Shown here piece by piece: positions 52,698-59,918 of a DNA stretch of 64,000 nucleotides. The first letter of the stretch is position 1. Each line of letters opens with the position of its first letter. The translations under genes were made by a program, and so were the position numbers. The stretch covers positions 1 to 64,000 of the forward strand of contig CAJTKG010000006.1 of assembly GCA_910576935.1 (NCBI GenBank), in the 5' to 3' direction. Below the pieces are notes generated by a model. That model saw only the letters and a list, made by a program, of their open reading frames with translations. It searched no databases and was not told where the DNA came from. The stretch comes from an uncultured Muribaculaceae bacterium. Its GTDB lineage: Bacteria; Bacteroidota; Bacteroidia; Bacteroidales; Muribaculaceae.

Positions 52698-53148
52698 CTA
52701 AATTGTGGAATCATGGTCGAGCAAGAATTTCCAAGCCGGAATAACTTCGATTTTCACTTTCTCACGCTCTATTACTTCTTCATCGCTGTAAGTCACAATT
52801 ATATTGCGGCGGCACGACAGACGCGACTGCACTTTTACCAATGCCTTTGTTTCCCGGTCAAAAGTACCTTCGGCGTCATTCATCTTGTAACATACCTGAA
52901 TGGCCGTCTCTGTCCGTGGAATGTAGAAATCCACTTCCACGCCGTGATTATAGAAATAGACGGCGTCTTTTGAGCCATAGCGCGATAGAAGCTTCAATGC
53001 CACTATATTTTCAAGCAACGACGTGCGGATGTCAAGGGCCAGTAGGGATATTATACCAGACGGTGTAAACCATATCAGTTAATCGCCCTCAAATCTGTCA
53101 ACACTTTTCAGGGATAGTCACCTCGCGGAGACTTTCAGATCTTATCAT
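52698..53148 (-). pseudogene. AAA_14/DUF4143 ATPase gene with a large internal deletion
   Basis: The C-terminal part reads LLENIVALKLLSRYG and VEVDFYIPRTETAIQVCYKM, the DUF4143 domain that ends AAA_14 ATPases (usually about 380-430 aa). Upstream in the same frame, LALDIRTSLLEN continues the family pattern, then the frame breaks. At 53148 an ATG begins MIRSESLREVTIPEKC, matching the family's usual N-terminus, before a stop. So both ends remain and the nucleotide-binding middle is lost. A promoter-like pair lies at 53174-53204. No working protein is expected. Confidence 0.6.
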
Positions 53149-53173
53149 TATGAGATTTGTTTTATGAGTAAGA

Positions 53174-53204
53174 CAAAATTATGTATTTTTTGTCTCGTAC
53201 ACAA
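53174..53204 (-). promoter_or_regulatory. Residual promoter of the DUF4143 pseudogene
   Basis: Minus strand: TTG (53202-53204), 20-bp spacer, TAATTTTG (53174-53181). It overlaps the inverted repeat AGACAAAA/TTTTGTCT at 53171-53195. Confidence 0.4.
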
Positions 53205-53211
53205 GACAATT

Positions 53212-53220
53212 GGGGGGGGG
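53212..53220. repeat. Run of nine G residues
   Basis: An uninterrupted G9 tract between the DUF4143 pseudogene promoter and recA. Such runs are prone to slippage in replication and to assembly error. It is outside any reading frame. Confidence 0.8.
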
Positions 53221-53260
53221 TTATTCGGTTCATTTGCCGGGTTTTTCTTCGGAAATGAGC

Positions 53261-53286
53261 AATGGCGACCGGTTGGGGTCGCCATT
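53261..53286 (-). terminator. Hairpin terminator after recA
   Basis: AATGGCGACC (53261-53270) pairs with GGTCGCCATT (53277-53286), 10 bp, 6-nt loop. There is no strong T-run on the minus strand, only CTCATTTCC, so termination may be weak. Confidence 0.5.
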
Positions 53287-53315
53287 GGGGTATGTGGAAG
53301 TGTGTGTGAGGCGGT

Positions 53316-54518
53316 TTAGAGGTCTTCTTCGATCGAGAAATCGTCGGGTAGGGTGTCGTCGAAGAGTTTGTCGTCGTTGACGGCGGCGGTTTCATTGTCG
53401 TCGTCGGTTTTTTTCTCGGCTTTCTTTTCGGCTGCTTTTTTTGCGGCTACGGCTTTTGCCGGAGCTTCGCCGTCGTCGGCACGAAGGGCTGCCATGATCT
53501 TTTCTTCGAGTTCTTCAGCCAATTCGGGATTGTCCTGTATGACGCGTTTGGCTGCGTCGCGGCCTTGGGCGATCTTTGTGCCGTTATAGCTGAACCATGA
53601 GCCGCTCTTTGTGATCACGTCGTAGTCGACGCCGAGGTCGATGATCTCGCCGGCTTTTGATATGCCTTCGCCGAACATGATATCGAATTCGGCGCGGCGG
53701 AATGGTGGCGCTACTTTGTTTTTGACAACTTTGACGACGGCGCGTTTGCCGAGGACGTCATCGCCGTCTTTGATCGATGTGCGTGAACGGATGTCGATGC
53801 GCACCGAGGCGTAGAACTTGAGTGCGTTGCCGCCGGTGGTTGTTTCTGTCGGCCCGAACATCTGACCGATCTTCTCTCGTAGCTGGTTGATGAAGATACA
53901 GGTTGTGTTGGTGCGGGCGATCGTGCCTGTGAGTTTACGCATTGCCTGTGACATCAGTCGAGCCTGCAGACCCATGTTGCGGTCACCCATCTCGCCTTCG
54001 ATCTCGCTTTTGGGTGTCAGTGCGGCAACAGAGTCGATGACGATGATGTCGATGGCCGACGAGCGTATGAGCTGTTCGGCGATCTCAAGTGCCTGCTCGC
54101 CGTTGTCGGGCTGGGCGATGAGAAGGTTGTTGATATCGACGCCGAGATTGCGGGCATAGAAGCGGTCGAAGGCGTGTTCGGCATCGATCATGGCTGCGAT
54201 GCCTCCACGTTTCTGGGCTTCGGCTATGGCGTGTATGGCCAGGGTTGTCTTGCCTGACGACTCGGGGCCGTAGATCTCGATGATTCTGCCTCGGGGAAAG
54301 CCTCCGACACCGAGCGCGTAGTTCAGTCCTATCGAGCCCGAGGGTATCACCTCAACGTCTTCGATGACGTCGTCGCCGAGCTTCATGACGGCGCCGCGGC
54401 CGAATGATTTCTCGATTCGCCCCATTGCCTGGGCGAGGGCGTCAAGGCGTGCTGCCTGCGGATCGTCGGCGGCGGTTTTCTTGGCGGCTGCCTTTTTGGT
54501 CTTTTCTGTCTTTTCCAT
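53316..54518 (-). CDS. recA: RecA recombinase
   Basis: 400 aa, longer than most RecA (about 350). A Lys/Ala-rich N-terminal tail (KAAAKKTAA) precedes the core with [20 protein letters not shown] (Walker A), [30 protein letters not shown] (Walker B), the L2 loop region and the [19 protein letters not shown] block. The C-terminal extension is acidic with an Ala/Lys-rich stretch ([15 protein letters not shown]) before DDFSIEEDL. It pairs homologous DNA and stimulates LexA cleavage. A -7 box TATCTTTG lies at 54566-54573. Confidence 0.98.
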   Translation of the reverse strand: MEKTEKTKKAAAKKTAADDPQAARLDALAQAMGRIEKSFGRGAVMKLGDDVIEDVEVIPSGSIGLNYALGVGGFPRGRIIEIYGPESSGKTTLAIHAIAEAQKRGGIAAMIDAEHAFDRFYARNLGVDINNLLIAQPDNGEQALEIAEQLIRSSAIDIIVIDSVAALTPKSEIEGEMGDRNMGLQARLMSQAMRKLTGTIARTNTTCIFINQLREKIGQMFGPTETTTGGNALKFYASVRIDIRSRTSIKDGDDVLGKRAVVKVVKNKVAPPFRRAEFDIMFGEGISKAGEIIDLGVDYDVITKSGSWFSYNGTKIAQGRDAAKRVIQDNPELAEELEEKIMAALRADDGEAPAKAVAAKKAAEKKAEKKTDDDNETAAVNDDKLFDDTLPDDFSIEEDL

Positions 54519-54565
54519 TATGTTGTTTTTTATGTTTGTTTTCTGATTTGTTTCATATTACACTG

Positions 54566-54573
54566 CAAAGATA
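54566..54573 (-). promoter_or_regulatory. -7 element of recA
   Basis: Minus strand TATCTTTG, 47 bp before the ATG. A -33 box at the usual distance is not clear. Confidence 0.45.
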
Positions 54574-54793
54574 ATGCCTGTGGTGTGCATGTTTATTGCG
54601 CAGTGTAGTTAAAGTATGTTTCGGGCTGTTTTGCTATGTTGTGTTGATTCAATGAGTTGCATGAAAACAATATATTTGCTGTGAAAAAAATTATAGCTTG
54701 CGCGAACTATTTGGCCGGGTAACGGTTTTAATAGTACATAGCAAAATTACTTTTTCCATTGCAAGAAATGTGATAATGATTGGTTTATTATCT

Positions 54794-54826
54794 AATGTGG
54801 AGATACCGTGAGGGCATCTCCACATT
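54794..54826 (-). terminator. Terminator of the meaB-DUF1573 unit
   Basis: AATGTGGAGAT (54794-54804) pairs with ATCTCCACATT (54816-54826), 11 bp, 11-nt loop, 16 bp past the stop codon. Confidence 0.65.
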
Positions 54827-54841
54827 TGGTTTATATACCTA

Positions 54842-55252
54842 TCACTTCTTGTTGTCGGGAACGACGTTGCCGGTGATTTTAAGCGTCACGCGTTTTGCCG
54901 ACGGCGCGTTGGTGCGTATTTTTATATCTTTAGAGATATATCCGCGCTGACCTTCGGTGAGAAAAGTGACTTTAATCTTGCCGGTCTTGCCCGGTTTGAC
55001 AGGCGCGGCGTCGAATTTGGGGCGTGTGCAGCCGCAGTCGGCCTTGGCCGAGATTATCATCAGCGGGGCGTCGCCGGTGTTTGTAAATTCAAATTCGTGG
55101 ACGACCATGCCTTTCGAGGCTTTGACCGTACCGAAATCGTAGACTTTTTGCGAAAACTCGATGGCGGCTTTGCCTTTGGTGTCTTTACGGGCGACGGCGG
55201 GCAGAGCCATGAGAGCCGCGAGAGCCAATATGATCAATATCTTGAGTTTCAT
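54842..55252 (-). CDS. DUF1573 exported protein
   Basis: 136 aa. Signal peptide MKLKILIILALAALMALPAVA. One Ig-like DUF1573 domain with VYDFGTVKASKGMVVHEFEF, FTNTGDAPLMIISAKADCGC and PVKPGKTGKIKVTF. The paired Cys in DCGCT is conserved in the family. It is common in Bacteroidota, exported, role unknown. It overlaps the meaB stop codon by 4 bp, so it is translationally coupled to meaB. Confidence 0.9.
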   Translation of the reverse strand: MKLKILIILALAALMALPAVARKDTKGKAAIEFSQKVYDFGTVKASKGMVVHEFEFTNTGDAPLMIISAKADCGCTRPKFDAAPVKPGKTGKIKVTFLTEGQRGYISKDIKIRTNAPSAKRVTLKITGNVVPDNKK

Positions 55253-56358
55253 TTTGTCAGACTGTTGAAGGTGTGGTTGAAATAATAGTCGAGCACGTCG
55301 CGGGCGGCGATGAAAGAGCTTCGTCGGTTTGCGAGCACCTCGGCTTCGTTTTCACGCAGCAGCGACGCGACGGCGGGATTGTTGTAGAAGTTGGCGCGCA
55401 GATGTTCGTCGATAGACTCGTACATCCAGTAGCGGGCCTGTTCGCGGCGTTTGATGTCGAAATATCCGTTGGCCTTGACGAAGTCGAAGTAGCGGTCGAT
55501 CATATCCCACACTTCGGCGATGCCGAGTTCGTAGTAGCCCGAATAGGTAAGTACCTCAGGCGACCAGCCCGAGGCTGTCGGCGGGAAGAGATGAAGGGCG
55601 CTGCGGAACTGTGCCTGAGCGAGTTGAGCCGGACCGATATTGTCGCCGTCGGCTTTGTTGATGACGATGCCGTCGGCCATCTCCATGATGCCGCGCTTGA
55701 TGCCCTGGAGCTCGTCGCCTGTGCCGGCGAGCTGTATCAGAAGGAAGAAGTCGACCATCGAATGTACGGCGGTCTCGCTCTGGCCGACGCCGACGGTCTC
55801 GACGAAGATGTTATTGTAGCCGGCAGCCTCGCAGAGCACAATGGTCTCGCGGGTCTTGCGGGCTACGCCTCCGAGCGATCCGGCCGAAGGACTGGGGCGT
55901 ATGAAAGCCGAGGGATGTATCGCAAGCTTTTCCATGCGGGTCTTGTCGCCGAGAATCGAGCCTTTTGTGCGCTCGCTCGATGGGTCGATGGCGAGGACGG
56001 CGAGTTTGCCGCCGTCTTTGAGCACATGGAGACCGAAGACATCGATCGAAGTGCTTTTGCCTGCGCCGGGAACGCCGGTGATGCCGACGCGGCGCGAGTT
56101 GCCCGAGAATGGCAGACATTTTTCTATCACTTCCTGAGCCACGGTCTGATGGTCGGGCGAGAGACTTTCGACAAGGGTGACGGCACGGCTGAGCATCGTG
56201 ACGTCGCCTTTGAGTATGCCGTCGACAAGTTCTGATGCCGCCGGCAGAGGTTTACGGCGGGGGCGTTTCTGCAGGTAGGGGTTTACCGAAGGCGGCTGGG
56301 TGACGCCGCTGTTGACGGTCAGACCGATATATTTTTCGTCGTTTTCGGGATGTTCCAT
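55249..56358 (-). CDS. meaB: MeaB-type GTPase, chaperone of methylmalonyl-CoA mutase
   Basis: 369 aa. Walker A GITGVPGAGKSTSIDVFG, the base-specific VLAIDPSSERTKGSILGDKT and PSAGSLGGVARKT blocks, FVETVGVGQSETAVH (switch region) and VINKADGDN (guanine binding). It guards the adenosylcobalamin cofactor of methylmalonyl-CoA mutase. The N-terminal 45 residues (SVNPYLQKRPRRKPLP) are a lineage extension. It goes with the cobalamin adenosyltransferase at 7108-7665; the mutase genes themselves are not in the window. Confidence 0.93.
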   Translation of the reverse strand: MEHPENDEKYIGLTVNSGVTQPPSVNPYLQKRPRRKPLPAASELVDGILKGDVTMLSRAVTLVESLSPDHQTVAQEVIEKCLPFSGNSRRVGITGVPGAGKSTSIDVFGLHVLKDGGKLAVLAIDPSSERTKGSILGDKTRMEKLAIHPSAFIRPSPSAGSLGGVARKTRETIVLCEAAGYNNIFVETVGVGQSETAVHSMVDFFLLIQLAGTGDELQGIKRGIMEMADGIVINKADGDNIGPAQLAQAQFRSALHLFPPTASGWSPEVLTYSGYYELGIAEVWDMIDRYFDFVKANGYFDIKRREQARYWMYESIDEHLRANFYNNPAVASLLRENEAEVLANRRSSFIAARDVLDYYFNHTFNSLTK

Positions 56359-56442
56359 GATCTTAAAGACTAAGTTTTTTCAAAATTACAAAATATTTCA
56401 GACAGTTGTTGTGCAGTTAACATATATTCAAATCTAATTTTT

Positions 56443-56474
56443 TTTGACGGTTTGAGATTAATGGCTTAATTTTG
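56443..56474 (+). promoter_or_regulatory. Promoter of rsmA-mgtE
   Basis: TTTG (56443-56446), 20-bp spacer, TAATTTTG (56467-56474). Start near 56480, leader of about 15 nt. Confidence 0.65.
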
Positions 56475-56495
56475 TAAATCTAAAAATCGTAACCG

Positions 56496-57281
56496 ATGAC
56501 ACGCGTCAAACCTAAAAAAGCACTCGGGCAGCATTTCCTGACAGATCTGTCGGTGGCCTCGCGCATCGCTTCGACGATGGACGCCGCCGGTGACTTGCCC
56601 CTGCTTGAAATCGGCCCGGGCATGGGGGTGCTGACGCAGTTTCTTTTAGAGAAAGACCGCGAACTGAAAGTTGTCGAGATCGACAGCGAAAGCGTCGAAT
56701 ATCTCGAACGCGAGTTCCCGGCGCTCGACGGCCGTATAATAGAGGGCGATTTTCTGAAGCTCGACCTCGACAGAGTTTTCGCCGGCCGCCGTTTTGGTGT
56801 CATCGGCAATTATCCATATAACATTTCGTCGCAGATATTTTTTAAAATACTTGATTACAAAGATCTTGTGCCGGTTTGTTCCGGTATGTTGCAGCGAGAG
56901 GTGGCCGAGCGCCTGGCCGCCCGCGAAGGAACGAAAGCACGCGGCATACTCTCAGTGCTGCTTCAGGCATGGTATGATGTCGAGTATCTATTCACCGTCA
57001 GCGAGCATGTCTTCAATCCGCCGCCCAAGGTGAAGTCGGGTGTCATAATAATGAAACGCAATGCCGTCGGGACGCTCGGTTGTGACGAGGCATTGTTCAA
57101 GACCGTAGTCAAGACAACTTTCGGTCAGCGCCGCAAGACGCTGCGCAATTCACTGCGGGGGTTGTTGCCGCCGGGTGTCTCTTTGCCCGACATCGCCGTG
57201 GCGGGGCTGAGACCCGAACAGCTTTCAGTCGCTCAGTTTATTGAGTTAACCAATCTTGTCAACGAATTGCGCAAAGCCTAA
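56496..57281 (+). CDS. rsmA: 16S rRNA dimethyladenosine transferase
   Basis: 261 aa. KKALGQHFLTDLSVASRIAS at the start, SAM site LEIGPGMGVLTQFLLE, the VVEIDSESVEYLE acidic loop and catalytic GNYPYNISSQIFFK (N-x-P-Y). It makes four methyl transfers to A1518 and A1519 of 16S rRNA. It has its own consensus promoter, and mgtE starts 13 bp after its stop codon. Confidence 0.96.
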   Translation: MTRVKPKKALGQHFLTDLSVASRIASTMDAAGDLPLLEIGPGMGVLTQFLLEKDRELKVVEIDSESVEYLEREFPALDGRIIEGDFLKLDLDRVFAGRRFGVIGNYPYNISSQIFFKILDYKDLVPVCSGMLQREVAERLAAREGTKARGILSVLLQAWYDVEYLFTVSEHVFNPPPKVKSGVIIMKRNAVGTLGCDEALFKTVVKTTFGQRRKTLRNSLRGLLPPGVSLPDIAVAGLRPEQLSVAQFIELTNLVNELRKA

Positions 57282-57294
57282 GCACTGCTGGAAC

Positions 57295-58656
57295 ATGAAA
57301 GATTTCACACCCGAATACCTCGAACATATCAAGGAGATCATCAGCTCAAACAACGAGGCCGAGGCCCGTCAGGAACTTGCCAAACTCCATCCGGCCGATA
57401 TAGCCGAGCTTTATAAGGAACTTGAGATTGAAGAAGCCGAATATCTCTATCGCCTTCTTGACGACGATACTGCGGCCGACGTGCTCATGGAGCTTGACGA
57501 GGACGACCGACTCAAACTGCTCGACGCCATGCCGGCCGAGGAGATCGCCCGACAGATCGACCACCTTGACACCGACGATGCCGTCGACCTTATACAACAG
57601 CTCGACGAAGACGACCGCGAGGAGATACTCTCGCACATCGACGACGTAGAGCAGGCCGGCGATATCATCGACCTTCTCAAATATGACGAGGACACCGCCG
57701 GCGGACTTATGGGCACAGAGATGATCGTTGTAAACGAGAACTGGTCTATGCCCGAGTGTATCAAGGAGATGAGGATGCAGGCCGAAGAGATGGACGAGGT
57801 CTACTATATCTATGTCGTCGACAACGACTATAAGCTCCGCGGCATATTTCCGCTGAAAAAAATGATAACCCATCCGTCGGTGTCGAAGATCAAACATGTG
57901 ATGGAGCCCGATCCCGTCAGTGTCAAGGCCGACGCTCCCATCGACGAGGTCGCTCTCGACTTCGAGAAATATGACCTTGTGGCTATGCCTGTCGTCGACT
58001 CGATAGGCCGTCTGCTCGGGCGCATAACAGTCGATGACGTCATGGATCAGGTGCGCGAATCGAGCGAGCGTGACTATCAGCTGGCTTCAGGTATCTCCTC
58101 TGACGTCGATGCCGACGACAGCATCTTTGCTCAGACCAAAGCGCGTATCCCGTGGCTCCTTATCGGCATAGCGTCGGGCATACTGGCATCGCTGATTCTC
58201 GGGGGCTTTGAAAAACAGCTCGCCGTGTGTACGGCGCTTGCCCTGTTTATCCCCATCATCGGCGGCACCGGCGGTAATGTCGGCGTTCAGGCATCGGCTA
58301 TTGTCGTTCAGGGTCTTGCCAATGGTTCGCTCAATGTCGGGGAATTCTCGAAGCAGTTGGGCAAGGAGGTGCTTATCGGCTTGCTCAACGCCACGGTCAT
58401 TTCGGCCGTCATATTGGTATACAATCTGTTGATGATGCCCGGCGATCTGGCGGTGACGCTGTCTGTGTCGGTGTCGTTGTTTGCGGTGGTGATGTTTGCG
58501 ACCTTGCTGGGCACAATCGTGCCGTTGACGCTCGAAAAACTTCATATCAATCCTGCATTGGCAACCGGCCCGTTCATACAGATGTCAAACGATATTGTCG
58601 GATTGCTTATCTATGTTGCCATTTCGACATGGTTCTTAGGCCTATTCGGCAGTTGA
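57295..58656 (+). CDS. mgtE: Magnesium transporter MgtE
   Basis: 453 aa from the ATG at 57295, the usual length; the ATG at 57256 lies inside rsmA. It has an N-terminal superhelical MgtE_N domain (residues 1-130, many Asp/Glu, LDEDDREEILSHIDDVEQAG), a paired CBS domain (about 130-260, LMGTEMIVVNEN, VMEPDPVSVKAD) and five membrane helices with GGTGGNVGVQASAIVVQGLA and LATGPFIQMSNDIVGLL. Mg2+ binding to the acidic N-terminal part closes the pore. Co-transcribed with rsmA. Confidence 0.95.
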   Translation: MKDFTPEYLEHIKEIISSNNEAEARQELAKLHPADIAELYKELEIEEAEYLYRLLDDDTAADVLMELDEDDRLKLLDAMPAEEIARQIDHLDTDDAVDLIQQLDEDDREEILSHIDDVEQAGDIIDLLKYDEDTAGGLMGTEMIVVNENWSMPECIKEMRMQAEEMDEVYYIYVVDNDYKLRGIFPLKKMITHPSVSKIKHVMEPDPVSVKADAPIDEVALDFEKYDLVAMPVVDSIGRLLGRITVDDVMDQVRESSERDYQLASGISSDVDADDSIFAQTKARIPWLLIGIASGILASLILGGFEKQLAVCTALALFIPIIGGTGGNVGVQASAIVVQGLANGSLNVGEFSKQLGKEVLIGLLNATVISAVILVYNLLMMPGDLAVTLSVSVSLFAVVMFATLLGTIVPLTLEKLHINPALATGPFIQMSNDIVGLLIYVAISTWFLGLFGS

Positions 58657-58660
58657 GCGC

Positions 58661-59131
58661 TCAGCGCACGAGTTCTTTTGTCATGACGATGCCCGGACGC
58701 ACATGCAGCGACATGGCGGCGAAACGGCCTGTCGGTTCGCTGTTGTATTTGATGTGATACCATTCGGGAGCCATGAAATCGAGGTCGAAAAATGCCGATG
58801 TCACCCGTTCGCCGTCATATCCCGACGTCAGACGTTCTTCGATGAATATGTCGAAGCCTATGACTTTGACGGCGAGAGATACGGCGCCTGACGAGTGGAT
58901 GCCCTCAAGGCCGTCACGGCGCAGAAGTACGCGGCCGTCATCTCTGACGGTGAATGTCACCGACGGTGTGGAGTCAGAGTCGCCACCGGCAAGCAGATCG
59001 CCTGCAAGAAGATGTAGCTTTGCCTCGCCCCGGTGCTGAGGTATAGACATATAGGCTATGACAGCGGCGGCGATGACGCTGACGATTATGTAAAACTCGG
59101 GTGTGGTAAAAATGCCCTTCAATAATATCAT
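58661..59131 (-). CDS. Small membrane-anchored protein of unknown function
   Basis: 156 aa. One N-terminal membrane helix (FYIIVSVIAAAVIAYMSI), then a beta-rich soluble domain with SVTFTVRDDGRVLLRRDGLE and FIEERLTSGYDGERVTSAFF, ending MSLHVRPGIVMTKELVR. I do not recognise a named family. It lies between mgtE (convergent, 4 bp away) and comF (divergent, 23 bp away), and small proteins of this kind occur in the same place in other Bacteroidales genomes as far as I recall. It should sit in the inner membrane facing the periplasm. Confidence 0.7.
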   Translation of the reverse strand: MILLKGIFTTPEFYIIVSVIAAAVIAYMSIPQHRGEAKLHLLAGDLLAGGDSDSTPSVTFTVRDDGRVLLRRDGLEGIHSSGAVSLAVKVIGFDIFIEERLTSGYDGERVTSAFFDLDFMAPEWYHIKYNSEPTGRFAAMSLHVRPGIVMTKELVR

Positions 59132-59154
59132 AAGTCAAATATAAGGAATATTTT

Positions 59155-59883
59155 ATGAATAATGGCAATAAAATCGGCTCAATGATGAAAACAATCGCGC
59201 GAGGGTTCTGTGACGCGCTGTTCCCGAGGGTCTGTCGGGTGTGCGGGCGATCGCTTGTCGAAGGTGAGACGTTGTTGTGTGTCGGCTGTATGGCCGGACT
59301 GCCGCGCACAAGGTTTCATCTCGACGGGTTCAACGCTCTGCACCAACGCCTCGGCGGACGCTATGCCGTCGACGTTGCGGCGGCATGGTTTAACTATATG
59401 CCCGATAGCCCGTATGCCCGACTCATACGCCGTGCCAAGTATGGCGACAGGCCCGTTTATGGCCGCCGGATGGGTGTGATGTATGCCCGTGAATTGCTTG
59501 CCGATGGAGTCGGCACCGCTTTCGACGTGCTGCTGCCGGTGGCGATGCATCCGTTGAAACGATTTGTGAGAGGCTATAATCAGGCCGAGGAGATAGCGCG
59601 CGGCATGGCCGATGTGTTCGGGTGTGACGTAGGCGACAATCTCAGAGCGTTGCGTCGCCACACGACACAGACACGCCGTGGCGCATATGAGCGTTACAGC
59701 AATATATCCGGCTCGTTTGCGATCATGCACCCGCAAGAGCTTGACGGTCTCAATGTCGTCATCGTCGACGATGTGATCACTACCGGTTCGACGATGACCG
59801 ACTGCATTCGTGCCGTCGGCGAGAGTTCGTCACCGGCCACTATAAACGTGTTGAGCCTCGGCGCAACCTTGTTGAAGGCGTAG
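59155..59883 (+). CDS. comF: ComF-family phosphoribosyltransferase-like protein
   Basis: 242 aa. A zinc-ribbon start (CRVCGRSLVEGETLLCVGCM, residues 23-42) is followed by a PRTase-type fold with LIRRAKYGDRPVYGRRMG, VRGYNQAEEIARGMA and the PRPP loop VVIVDDVITTGSTMTD near residue 200. ComF acts in DNA uptake in competent bacteria. Together with yifB/comM at 26416 the genome has two competence-type genes, though both are common in non-competent species. Confidence 0.93.
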   Translation: MNNGNKIGSMMKTIARGFCDALFPRVCRVCGRSLVEGETLLCVGCMAGLPRTRFHLDGFNALHQRLGGRYAVDVAAAWFNYMPDSPYARLIRRAKYGDRPVYGRRMGVMYARELLADGVGTAFDVLLPVAMHPLKRFVRGYNQAEEIARGMADVFGCDVGDNLRALRRHTTQTRRGAYERYSNISGSFAIMHPQELDGLNVVIVDDVITTGSTMTDCIRAVGESSSPATINVLSLGATLLKA

Positions 59884-59918
59884 CCGAGGCTCGTGACAGG
59901 GAGAGATTATATCAACGG

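Larger units (their letters stand above)
54519..54841. other. Intergenic region between recA and the DUF1573 gene
   Basis: 323 bp. It contains the recA -7 box (54566-54573) and the terminator of the DUF1573-meaB unit (54794-54826). I searched for a clear SOS box upstream of recA and saw no convincing palindrome, though lineage-specific boxes are not known to me. Confidence 0.4.

Noticed and set aside
54519..54841. SOS (LexA) box upstream of recA
   Set aside because: No convincing palindrome of a known LexA type was found by eye.
55273..56235. Open frame of 320 codons on the plus strand inside meaB
   Set aside because: Antisense to meaB, whose GTPase motifs are all present.
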